Source of the DNA: Bacteroidota bacterium
GTDB lineage: Bacteria; Bacteroidota; Bacteroidia; Flavobacteriales; Weeksellaceae
DNA: 64,000 bases
Direction of reading: 5' to 3'
Assembly: GCA_018902795.1 (NCBI GenBank)
Contig: JAHIQD010000011.1
Coordinates: 62,001 to 126,000 of the forward strand
Shown: positions 1 to 8,100 of the stretch, piece by piece
Layout: each line of letters opens with the position of its first letter
How positions within the stretch are numbered: the first letter of the stretch is position 1
Notes under the pieces: generated by a model
Seen by the model: the letters and a program-made list of their open reading frames with translations, nothing else
What the model was told of the DNA's origin: nothing
The model's database searches: none
Position numbers and translations under genes: made by a program

Positions 1-606
1 GGAGTTTTAATTTCCAGTGAGGAGAAAAAAGAGGAGAAAACTGAAATTCTGCAGCCCGTTTTTCCGACGAAGAGACCTCACGTTTTAGAAGCTGAAATCG
101 TCCGTTTTCAGAACAATAAAGACAAATGGATTGCTTTTGTAGGCTTAATCGACAAAAAGCCTTACGAAATATTCACCGGTTTGGCCGATGACGAAGAAGG
201 TATTGCGCTTCCGCGCTGGGTAAATGAAGGACTCATTATTAAAAACCGCGACGAAGACGGAAAATCCCGTTACGATTTTCAGTTTACCAATTTGCGTGGC
301 TATAAAACCACAATTGAGGGGCTTTCACATAAATTCAATCCGGAATTCTGGAATTATGCAAAACTGATTTCCGGAACGTTAAGACATGGAATGCCGATTG
401 AAAATGTGGTAGAGCTCATCAACCATATTGAACTTGATTCCGAATCCATCAACAACTGGAAAGCCGGTGTTGCTCGCGCTTTGAAACGTTATATTCCGGA
501 TGGAACAGATGCCGGTGGAAAATGTTCCAATTGTGGTTCCGACCAGGTGGTGTATCAGGAAGGATGTTTGATTTGTAAGAATTGTGGCAGTTCTAAGTGT
601 GGGTAA
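1..606 (+). CDS. nrdJ: Adenosylcobalamin-dependent ribonucleotide reductase, C-terminal part (5' truncated)
   Basis: The reading frame is open from base 1, so the gene starts outside the window and only about 201 C-terminal residues are seen. The segment around LISGTLRHGMPIENVVELI followed by INNWKAGVARAL resembles the TSCPD region that closes B12-dependent (class II) ribonucleotide reductases. The last 30 residues hold a cysteine cluster (CSNCGS, then EGCLICKNCG and a final SKCG), typical of the zinc-ribbon and redox tail of this family. The enzyme reduces ribonucleotides to deoxyribonucleotides in the cytoplasm. The catalytic barrel lies upstream and cannot be checked here. It ends about 130 bases before lpdA and is probably a separate transcription unit. 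Confidence 0.85.
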   Translation, partial: GVLISSEEKKEEKTEILQPVFPTKRPHVLEAEIVRFQNNKDKWIAFVGLIDKKPYEIFTGLADDEEGIALPRWVNEGLIIKNRDEDGKSRYDFQFTNLRGYKTTIEGLSHKFNPEFWNYAKLISGTLRHGMPIENVVELINHIELDSESINNWKAGVARALKRYIPDGTDAGGKCSNCGSDQVVYQEGCLICKNCGSSKCG

Positions 607-689
607 AATAGAAAATTGTTAAAGATACTTTCTAAAATAATTAGTTTAAAATCTACGGGAATCTCGCTTTCTACAGGCGAAAATTTTTG

Positions 690-697
690 TAATTTTG
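690..697 (+). promoter_or_regulatory. Promoter -7 box for lpdA
   Basis: TAATTTTG matches the Bacteroidetes TAnnTTTG box and lies 38 bases before the lpdA ATG. No clear TTG -33 element is visible. Confidence 0.5.
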
Positions 698-735
698 TAC
701 AACTTTAATTTTTAATAAATCAAATAAATATAAAA

Positions 736-2139
736 ATGAGTCAATTTGATGTTACCGTTATCGGTTCCGGTCCTGGAGGATATGTTGCAGCAATCCGCTG
801 CGCACAGTTAGGTTTGAAAACTGCTATTATTGAAAAATATCCTACGATGGGCGGTACTTGCCTGAATGTTGGATGTATCCCTTCCAAAGCACTTTTGGAC
901 AGTTCTGAACATTTCGAAAACGCAAAACACAATTTCGCCAACCACGGCATTATCATCGACGAGCCAAAAGCAGATTTGGCAAGAATGATTGCCAGAAAAA
1001 ACGAAGTGGTAGACCAAACGACAAAAGGAATTACCTTCTTGATGGACAAAAATAAAATCACCGTTTTTGAAGGCGTTGGTAGCTTTGAATCTTCAACCCA
1101 GGTAAAAGTGACTAAAACCGACGGTTCATCAGAAATCATCGATTCAAAATATATCATTATCGCGACCGGTTCCAAACCAAGTTCGCTGCCTTTCATTACA
1201 CTGGATAAAGAAAGAGTAATTACTTCTACAGAAGCTTTAAACCTTAAAGAAATCCCGAAACATTTAGTCGTAATCGGCGGTGGAGTAATCGGTCTTGAAT
1301 TGGGATCAGTTTACAAAAGATTAGGTTCTGAAGTAACTGTGGTTGAATTTATGGATAAAATCATCCCAACAATGGACGGTGCTTTATCGAAAGAACTCAA
1401 CAAAGTTTTAAGAAAACAGGGTATCAAATTCATGCTTTCTACCGCTGTTCAGGCAGTGGAAAGAAACGGAGATTCTGTGAAAGTTACCGCGAAAGACAAA
1501 AAAGGAGAAGAAGTGGTGGTAGAAGGCGATTATGTTTTGGTTTCTGTAGGTAGAAAACCTTACACTGACGGACTTTCCCTCGAAAAAGCTGGTGTGGATT
1601 TAGACGAAAGAGGCAGAGTAAAAACCAATGAACATTTGCAAACCAACGTTTCCAATATTTATGCGATCGGTGACGTAGTTGCCGGTGCAATGTTGGCGCA
1701 CAAAGCTTCTGAAGAAGGCGTTTTGGTGGCAGAACAGCTTGCCGGACAAAAACCACATATCAATTACAATTTAATTCCTGGAGTAGTTTATACATGGCCG
1801 GAAGTTGCTGCAGTAGGAAAAACTGAGGAGCAGCTGAAAGCAGAAGGCGTTGCGATTAAAGTGGGTAATTTCCCAATGAGAGCTTTGGGAAGAAGCCGTG
1901 CTTCAGGCGATCTGGATGGTTTTATTAAAATCATCGCTGACGAAAAAACCGATGAGGTTTTGGGCGTTCACATGATTGGTGCGAGAGCTGCAGACATGAT
2001 TGCCGCTGCCGTAACCGCCATGGAATACCGTGCAAGCGCAGAAGATATCGCAAGAATGTCTCACGCGCACCCAACTTTTGCAGAAGCAATTAAAGAAGCA
2101 GCTTTGGATGCGACAGGAAAAATTGCGATTCACATGTAA
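736..2139 (+). CDS. lpdA: Dihydrolipoyl dehydrogenase
   Basis: E3 flavoprotein that reoxidises dihydrolipoamide with NAD+ in 2-oxoacid dehydrogenase complexes and the glycine cleavage system. At 467 residues it has the usual family length. Seen: FAD-binding GSGPGGYVAA near residues 11-20, the redox disulfide in GGTCLNVGCIPSK (Cys42 and Cys47), the NAD-binding GGGVIGLELG near residue 181, and the C-terminal dimer-interface catalytic pair in HPTFAE (His445, Glu450). No E1/E2 genes are adjacent, so it is a stand-alone copy that probably serves several complexes. It has its own promoter box and a strong terminator. Confidence in function is high. Confidence 0.97.
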   Translation: MSQFDVTVIGSGPGGYVAAIRCAQLGLKTAIIEKYPTMGGTCLNVGCIPSKALLDSSEHFENAKHNFANHGIIIDEPKADLARMIARKNEVVDQTTKGITFLMDKNKITVFEGVGSFESSTQVKVTKTDGSSEIIDSKYIIIATGSKPSSLPFITLDKERVITSTEALNLKEIPKHLVVIGGGVIGLELGSVYKRLGSEVTVVEFMDKIIPTMDGALSKELNKVLRKQGIKFMLSTAVQAVERNGDSVKVTAKDKKGEEVVVEGDYVLVSVGRKPYTDGLSLEKAGVDLDERGRVKTNEHLQTNVSNIYAIGDVVAGAMLAHKASEEGVLVAEQLAGQKPHINYNLIPGVVYTWPEVAAVGKTEEQLKAEGVAIKVGNFPMRALGRSRASGDLDGFIKIIADEKTDEVLGVHMIGARAADMIAAAVTAMEYRASAEDIARMSHAHPTFAEAIKEAALDATGKIAIHM

Positions 2140-2161
2140 GACTTAGTAAGTTTAGATATTT

Positions 2162-2190
2162 AAAAGAGAAGTTTCGGCTTCTCTTTTTTT
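2162..2190 (+). terminator. Terminator after lpdA
   Basis: Arms AAAAGAGAAG and CTTCTCTTTT enclose a 6-base loop and are followed by a T run. The core resembles hairpins at 3307 and 23491. Confidence 0.85.
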
Positions 2191-2238
2191 GTTCTAATAA
2201 TTAATTTAATTGCTTAACTTTAATAAAAATACCTGAGT

Positions 2239-3279
2239 ATGAAAAAAAATTATTTTCTGTTTTTTATCCTTCTGTTTTCAATGTTTTACAGTCAGGTTGT
2301 AAATATACCGGATGCCAATTTTAAAGCAAAACTTTTAGAAGCAAATACGACCAATAATATTGCTAAAGATCTGAACGGAAATTCCGTAAAGATTGACCAA
2401 AATAATGATGGCGAAATTCAGGTTTCGGAAGCGGAGAATATTTCAAAAATTTCATTAAATAACAGTGATATAGATTTTATTTTTTATTTCTTTAATTTCA
2501 TGAATTACACCGGCATAGTTAAAGATATTTATTCAATTGAAGGAATTAACAGTTTTAAAAATTTACAGCTTTTAGACTGTTCTTATGCCAAATTAAGCAG
2601 CATAGATTTTACCAATTTAACCAAGCTGTCGGACTTGTATTGCAACAACAATTTGATCACTTCTTTTACCAATTTTCAAGAGGTAAATTCGCTTTTTGCT
2701 TTAGATTGTTCTAATAATCAGATGACTAGCTTAGATTTAAGTCAGGCTTCTGTTAACAATTCAACAGGGCGGAACGAAGTGCTTTTCAGATTTAACAACA
2801 ATAATTTTCAGTATCTGAATTTACAAAACAACAGAAATACAGCCTGGATGTGCTTATGCAGTTGGATGGATTGTCCTTTTCCGGCATATTCCACTGTGAA
2901 CAGCTGTAAGTATGTCCCGTCTCTTTACGGAAATCCAAATTTAACAGAGGTTAAGATTAATTGTGGTGAGAAATTTTACTATGAATATACCTATTCAAAT
3001 CAATTTAGTTTCACCGAAAATTGTGCAGTTTCAGCAACGCAGGAATCAGATTTTGCTAAAAAGTTTAGAATTTACCCCAATCCTGCAAATGATTTTATAG
3101 CAATTGATACGAAAGAAGCGATAAGTGAAATTTCAATATTGGACTTTTCAGGAAAAATTGTCTTTGCAAAAAAGGATAAATTCACGAATATTTCTTTGCA
3201 TCATCTTCCAAAAGGAAATTATGTGATGAAAATTAAAACCCTTGAAAAAACATTCAGTTATAAGTTTATTAAAAATTAA
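2239..3279 (+). CDS. Secreted leucine-rich protein with T9SS type A sorting domain
   Basis: 346 residues. A signal peptide of about 19 residues (MKKNYFLFFILLFSMFYSQ) is followed by a region with leucine-rich repeats (about residues 95-210; pieces such as NLQLLDCSYAKLSSIDF and SLFALDCSNNQMTSLDL). A C-terminal type A sorting domain covers about residues 275-346 and begins FRIYPNPANDF. The sorting domain predicts export across the outer membrane by the type IX system and attachment to or release from the cell surface. The repeats suggest protein or carbohydrate binding, but no ligand can be named. It is monocistronic, flanked by terminators on both sides. Confidence 0.85.
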   Translation: MKKNYFLFFILLFSMFYSQVVNIPDANFKAKLLEANTTNNIAKDLNGNSVKIDQNNDGEIQVSEAENISKISLNNSDIDFIFYFFNFMNYTGIVKDIYSIEGINSFKNLQLLDCSYAKLSSIDFTNLTKLSDLYCNNNLITSFTNFQEVNSLFALDCSNNQMTSLDLSQASVNNSTGRNEVLFRFNNNNFQYLNLQNNRNTAWMCLCSWMDCPFPAYSTVNSCKYVPSLYGNPNLTEVKINCGEKFYYEYTYSNQFSFTENCAVSATQESDFAKKFRIYPNPANDFIAIDTKEAISEISILDFSGKIVFAKKDKFTNISLHHLPKGNYVMKIKTLEKTFSYKFIKN

Positions 3280-3306
3280 AAAGTCATTCTTTTTAAAATA
3301 TATTTG

Positions 3307-3331
3307 GAGAAGCGTCGGCTTCTCTTTTTTT
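3307..3331 (+). terminator. Terminator after the leucine-rich T9SS gene
   Basis: GAGAAGC, loop GTCG, GCTTCTC, then a T run. Near-copy of the lpdA terminator core. Confidence 0.85.
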
Positions 3332-3367
3332 ATGTTTTAATTTCTAATTTTACCGAAATTAAACATC

Positions 3368-3562
3368 ATGAACGAAAACAGTTCAACAAAATTAAAAAAC
3401 GGTGATTTTTGCAATGTCATCGGCGGTACCCACCAAGGAAAAACAGGTACAGTTCAGGATATCAATCTAAGTAAAACGGGACATATTACCATTACAGTTT
3501 TGCAGGAAAACGGCGTTCGTTTCAAAACTTTGGGCAAAAATGTGGAAGTGATTAAAAAATAA
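3368..3562 (+). CDS. Small stand-alone KOW-domain protein
   Basis: 64 residues, essentially a single KOW motif: NGDFCNVIGGTHQGKTGTV near residues 11-29 gives the hallmark GxxxGKxGxV loop seen in ribosomal protein L24 and NusG. No other domain is present, and it is too short and divergent to be L24 itself. KOW folds bind RNA or other proteins, so an accessory role in ribosome function or transcription is possible but unproven. The start ATG follows closely on the terminator of the previous gene; upstream AT-rich bases (TAATTTTA) are only a weak match to the promoter box. Confidence 0.7.
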   Translation: MNENSSTKLKNGDFCNVIGGTHQGKTGTVQDINLSKTGHITITVLQENGVRFKTLGKNVEVIKK

Positions 3563-3900
3563 TGATTCCTTTTTCTGGTATCTGAAATTGGGCTTTATCT
3601 TTTTTGATGATTTAATAATTAAAATATTGTTTTAATGTGAAATAGTATAACAATACTTGTGATTTTTGAATAATCAACTGCGGAAATCGTTCCGCAATAT
3701 TGTTTTATCATTTCTGTACGTTGCGGAACCATTTTTGAATGTTGCGGAATCATTTCTGAACGTTGCGGAACCATTTCTGAATGTTGCGAAACCGTTTCTG
3801 CATGTTGCGGAAGCATTTCTGTACGTTGCGGAACGGTTTCTGAATGTTGCGGAATTATTTCTGACGCCTGCCGCTCCGTTTTGTGCGTAGATGATTTTGT
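3563..3900. other. Gene-poor interval with a tandem repeat block
   Basis: No convincing gene. It holds an inverted repeat TGCGGAA-ATCG-TTCCGCA at 3679-3696 and the 21-bp repeat array at 3700-3867. Reading frames of about 65-75 codons run through it on both strands, which follows from the repeat unit being seven codons long. Confidence 0.7.
3700..3867. repeat. 21-bp tandem repeat array, eight units
   Basis: Units begin at 3700 (degenerate), 3721, 3742, 3763, 3784, 3805, 3826 and 3847. The consensus is TTGCGGAAccATTTCTGaa followed by two bases (usually TG or CG). Spacing is exactly 21 bases with no interruptions. The flanking hairpin at 3679-3696 reuses the TGCGGAA core. The unit length keeps frames open, encoding a heptapeptide repeat on either strand (PFLNVAE-like on plus, QHSEMVP-like on minus). 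There are no spacers, so it is not a CRISPR. Confidence 0.9.
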
Positions 3901-4104
3901 TTAAATATCCTTCACTTTTTCGTATTTAAAGAAGGGTTTAATGTTTCTGTTCAGATAAATACCTTTTGAAAAAGCAGCCCGGAAATCATCGAAAACTTCC
4001 TGCGGAACGTCCAGATAATCATAAACAGCTCCGGACACATAAACGATAGTCAGGATCTGGAGTTCCGGCTTATAAAAATATTTTATGATGACTGATGAAG
4101 GCAT
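3901..4104 (-). CDS. KTSC-domain protein
   Basis: 67 residues. The sequence opens with MPSSVIIKYFYKPELQILTI and continues VSGAVYDYLDVPQEVFDDFRAA, ending with an aromatic-lysine tail. This pattern (small Ser-rich start, Y-Y-P pattern, V..F...S.G.Y.N) fits the KTSC domain, named from the C-terminus of some lysyl-tRNA synthetases. Stand-alone KTSC proteins are common and have no settled function; nucleic-acid binding is often guessed. It lies alone on the minus strand beside the repeat array. Confidence 0.75.
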   Translation of the reverse strand: MPSSVIIKYFYKPELQILTIVYVSGAVYDYLDVPQEVFDDFRAAFSKGIYLNRNIKPFFKYEKVKDI

Positions 4105-4141
4105 AATTTCATTTCAGCAATATCCGTTCCTTTAGTTTTCT

Positions 4142-4149
4142 TACCTTTG
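4142..4149 (+). promoter_or_regulatory. Promoter -7 box for the CvfB-like gene
   Basis: TACCTTTG fits TAnnTTTG, 28 bases before the ATG. Confidence 0.5.
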
Positions 4150-4177
4150 CAGTCAATTATATATATCAGGCTAACCT

Positions 4178-5014
4178 ATGGATCTCGGCAAAACTCAATT
4201 ATTAAAAATCGCAGAAAAAAATTATTCCGGATTATTTTTGGAAGATGAAAACGGAGAAAGAGCTTTTCTTCCTAAAATTTTTGCTTCAGAAGATGCCGAA
4301 ATGGGGACAGAAATGGAGGTTTTTGTTTATCAGGACGACGACAAACTGAAAGCCACCACAGAAAAACCCAATGCCGAAGTAGGCGAATTTGCCGTGATGA
4401 ATTGCGTGCAGAGCCTTCCCAGCGGAGCTTTCATGGATTGGGGAATTATCAAGGATTTATTTATTCCGTACAAGCAGCAGAAACAGAAAATCGTAGAAGG
4501 AAAACGATATTTAGTGCATGTTTATATTGATGAATTTTTAAACCTGATTACCGGTACCACAAGGTTCAAGAGAAATCCCCAATATGAGGATTTGCCTTTC
4601 AGAAAGGGCGATAAAGTGAATCTGATTTTAATGGGCGAAGGCGAACTGGGCTGGAATGTCATTGTTAATAAGCAATATATCGGATTGATTTATGCTTCGG
4701 ATGTTTATAAAAAGCTGTTTCCGCTTTCGGAAGAAGTCGGATACATAAAATCCATCCGCGAAGACGGAAAAATTGATGTTTCTCTTCAGCCGGAAGGCTA
4801 TGAAAACAATGATGAGTTTCAGCAGATTATTCTCGATAAACTGAAGGATAACTATGGTTTACTCTATCTTTCCGATAAATCGGAGCCGGAAGAAATCAAG
4901 CAGGAACTTCAGATGAGTAAAAAGAATTTCAAGAAAGCCATCGGCGGATTGTACCGTGATAAAAAAATTGAGATTTTAGAAGATAAAATAAGGTTGGTAG
5001 AAGATCTTGATTAA
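4178..5014 (+). CDS. CvfB/YitL-type S1 RNA-binding protein
   Basis: 278 residues, matching the CvfB family length. The layout is two or three S1-like OB-fold segments (FLPKIF-containing N-terminal part about residues 1-60, ASGAFMDWGI-like segment about residues 65-130 with the signature PSGAFMDWGIIKDLFIPYKQ, and a third around 140-210 with GYIKSIREDGKIDVSLQP) followed by a winged-helix C-terminus (MSKKNFKKAIGGLYRDKKI, about residues 245-265). In firmicutes CvfB binds RNA and affects virulence and exoprotein expression. In flavobacteria the role is unknown, so RNA binding is the safe statement. A single gene with its own promoter box and a strong terminator. Confidence 0.85.
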   Translation: MDLGKTQLLKIAEKNYSGLFLEDENGERAFLPKIFASEDAEMGTEMEVFVYQDDDKLKATTEKPNAEVGEFAVMNCVQSLPSGAFMDWGIIKDLFIPYKQQKQKIVEGKRYLVHVYIDEFLNLITGTTRFKRNPQYEDLPFRKGDKVNLILMGEGELGWNVIVNKQYIGLIYASDVYKKLFPLSEEVGYIKSIREDGKIDVSLQPEGYENNDEFQQIILDKLKDNYGLLYLSDKSEPEEIKQELQMSKKNFKKAIGGLYRDKKIEILEDKIRLVEDLD

Positions 5015-5020
5015 GAAATA

Positions 5021-5052
5021 AAAAAGAGCAGTTTTAAACTGCTCTTTTTTTT
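5021..5052 (+). terminator. Terminator after the CvfB-like gene
   Basis: AAAAAGAGCAGTTT and AAACTGCTCTTTTTT form a long stem with a very short loop, followed by more T. Confidence 0.85.
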
Positions 5053-5053
5053 G

Positions 5054-5127
5054 TCGGGATGACTGGATTCGAACCAGCGACCCCTTGCACCCCATGCAAG
5101 TACGCTACCAGGCTGCGCTACATCCCG
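5054..5127 (-). tRNA. tRNA-Pro (anticodon GGG)
   Basis: A 74-base cloverleaf on the minus strand. The acceptor pairs CGGGATG with CATCCCG, with discriminator A. The anticodon stem CTTGC/GCAAG encloses the loop ATGGGGT, giving anticodon GGG, which reads CCC/CCU. The T arm contains GGTTCGAATCC. No CCA is encoded. A promoter lies 10 bases upstream. Confidence 0.93.
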
Positions 5128-5137
5128 AAACGCGGTG

Positions 5138-5168
5138 CAAAAATAAGGATTTGCACATTATTTTCAAA
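5138..5168 (-). promoter_or_regulatory. Promoter of tRNA-Pro with overlapping inverted repeat
   Basis: On the minus strand TATTTTTG (5138-5145) is preceded by TTTG (5165-5168) at 19 bases. An inverted repeat GTGCAAA-N8-TTTGCAC (5135-5156) straddles the -7 box. Confidence 0.65.
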
Positions 5169-5181
5169 ATGAATTTCACTG

Positions 5182-8100
5182 CTAATTCCTGTTTTTTATC
5201 AGCAGCCAACCGTTTAGGATACGCCCGTCAGAAACTTTAATAATATACCAATAGCTTCCGGTCGGAAGTGCACGGGAATCAAATTTTCCGTCCCATTCAA
5301 ATGGTCCGGATGTTATTTTTGACAGCACCATTTTTCCGTTTCTGTCGTAGACTTTAATGTCCGAATTCGGGTAATTCTCCATTCCGTCGATTTTCCACGT
5401 ATCATTGATGCCGTCAGCATTTGGCGTGAAACTGTTCGGAACATTGAAAATCGTAAAGTTCATCTGTCCTATCACGCAGCCTCCGGAAGTTTTTACATAT
5501 ACCGTATGATTTCCGTTGGAAAGATTGTTTAATGTATTTGAAGTCTGCCAAACAGCATTATCCAGAGAATACAGAAAATCTCCTGAATTCGACATGATCA
5601 CCGTTGCATTATTGTTGATGATCTGAACTCCGTTGATAGTACCCAGTGAAGACTGAGTCACATTTACTGAAGCAGAATTTTCGCAGCCGAAACTGTTTTT
5701 CACTTTTACAGTATACGTTCCGGCAGTGGTAACATTTAAAATTTGACTGGATGAAACCAGTGCTGGAGAGCCATCTTTGGTCCATTCATAACTTGAAAAA
5801 CCGTTTCCTGCATCTAAATCCACCGACTGTCCGTTACAGAATTCTGTCGTTCCGGGAAGATTGAGATCGGGTTTTGGATTTAATATTAAAGTCAGTTTTA
5901 CAGAAACGACACAACCTAAAGCATTGGATATTTTGATATTGAAAATATTTGCCCCAATATTTAAGTTAGCAGTTGCGGGATTCGAAACGCTCTGATTAGC
6001 CGCATCGAAAAATTCGAAAATGTAAGCTGACGGGTTTGCAACCAAATCAGTTTTATAGTTATTGAGATTAACTGTTTTGGTGTTGGCTGTTGTATCATTA
6101 CAGAAAGCCGTAGAATAATCATTTGCCGGAATTCCGCCATTGGCTACATCAACTGTAACGGCCAGTTTCGAAGTGCTTTCGCACCCGTTTACAGTTTGGG
6201 TCGCGTAATAAGTTTTGCCGTCCGTAAGTGGAGTAGAAGGAGTCAGTATCGCGCCAGCTGAATCATACCAGATAACGTTCTGACCGTTTACCCTCAAATT
6301 AGAAATCGTTGGGTTCTGGGCAGAACAGAAATCCTGCTGAGTGCTTCCTGTTGGTGCCGCAGGATCGTTTAGGGTTATTGTAATTTCGGCTTTGGCACTT
6401 TCGCAGCCGTTAAGTGTTTGGCTTGCATAATATTTTGTACCGTCAGTTAAAACAGCGTTTGTGTTTAAGGGATTTCCTGCAGCATCATACCATTTGATGG
6501 AGGTTCCTGTGATCTGAATGTCTGAAATTTTTCGATTATCAATTTTGCAGAAACTTTGTGCTGGATTAGCAACTGGTAAAGGCTCACTTGTTATCGTTAT
6601 ATTCTGGTTTTGAGTGGAAATATTTCCGTTTCCGTCATCATATTTCCAGGTAATCACATAGTTTCCCGGCAGTGAATATTGCAGCGGATTTGCTGTCGTA
6701 GCCACAATATTACCCATACAAACATCAGTTGCTGTTGGGATGGTGGTAATTACGGTTTTGCAGTTGCCGGTGATTGTTGGAAGTACGGCAATATTAGGGA
6801 TGGGTGCGGTTTTGTCTTCTACTTTTACCTCTACCGTGAAAGTTCCGTCGCAACCACCGGTGCCTGAAATATTGCAAGAATATATTCCGGAATTTAAAAT
6901 AGTAGCATTGGGAATCGTCGGATTTTTTTGTGTAGAAGAAAATCCATTTGGCCCTGTCCAAGAATAAGTGGTGCCGCCTGAAGCTGAAAGGTTGATAGTA
7001 GAATTTAGACAGACAGGTGAATTAGAAGATAATAATGTCACAACAGAAGTACAGTCAAAAAATTTGGCAATATAACCATCCGTGGAATTATTAATCGATT
7101 GAAATGCTCCTGGTGTTGCCATTCCAGAAGTATTAGAAGTCGCGCTCCCAACCATGTAGATGTGGTTTTTAGAATCTCTCCGGATAAATGCAGTTCCAGT
7201 AGATCCATTTCCTCCATAAAATGTACCCCAAACTTTGTTTTCATTATTGTCGTACAACATCATTATAGATTTGTTGCTGAATCCTGTTGATGTTTGATAA
7301 GCATCGGAAGTTGCTATATTGGGTTGGTTTGGGTAAGAACTTCCTCCAATTAACAGATTTCCAATAGGATCGAAATAACCGGTTAAATCTTGATTATAAG
7401 GTAAGAGAAATTGGTTGTTTGAAATTATGGCGTTAGTATTTACATTATATTTTAAAACACTCCCGACATAATTATTATTAATGATCGGCCATATTTTATA
7501 AAATACTTTAAAAATTCCATTTTCGAATTTACAGGCAATCGGTAGATCCGCTCTTGCATCTCCAAAATAGGAAACTTGCTTTGAATTTAAATCTGAATCA
7601 AAATGCAGAAGTAATAAGTCCCTGTCTCCGCCAAGAGAATTTTGTAAAGAGTTGTACGTAGAAATTCCATTAGATTCTGTTTGTCCGATCGCATAAATAT
7701 CAAGCGAACTATCATCTGAAAAATTTGAAATGTAGGAAAATTTTCCAGGAACTGTATTTTGAATGAGATAATTTTTTTGAAAAGTCCCATTCAAGTCAAA
7801 TTTTTCAATATAAGGTTTAGAAATACTATTTTGGGCTATTGCACCTCCGATGTAAAAAAAGCCATTTTTAACAAGGATGTCGTAAATGGATTTATCTGAA
7901 GTGATATGGTGAGTCCAAATATAGGTTCCGTCTTTTCTGACTTTTAAAACTTGCTGATCATTGGCTTTTAATAGGATATAAAGGTAATCTCTGTCAAAAT
8001 CTAAAGCATCCAAAGATCCATAGCTAATGGTGTTATCTAAATAACTCCCCCAAATTCGGTTTCCATTTTCATCAAATTTTGCAATATATCCGTCCCACGT

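Noticed and set aside
3700..3867. CRISPR array
   Set aside because: Units are contiguous without spacers, and no cas gene is near.
3619..3890. Two opposite frames of 65 and 74 codons across the 21-bp array as genes
   Set aside because: Both are consequences of a repeat unit that is a multiple of three; there is no promoter box or conserved non-repeat domain.
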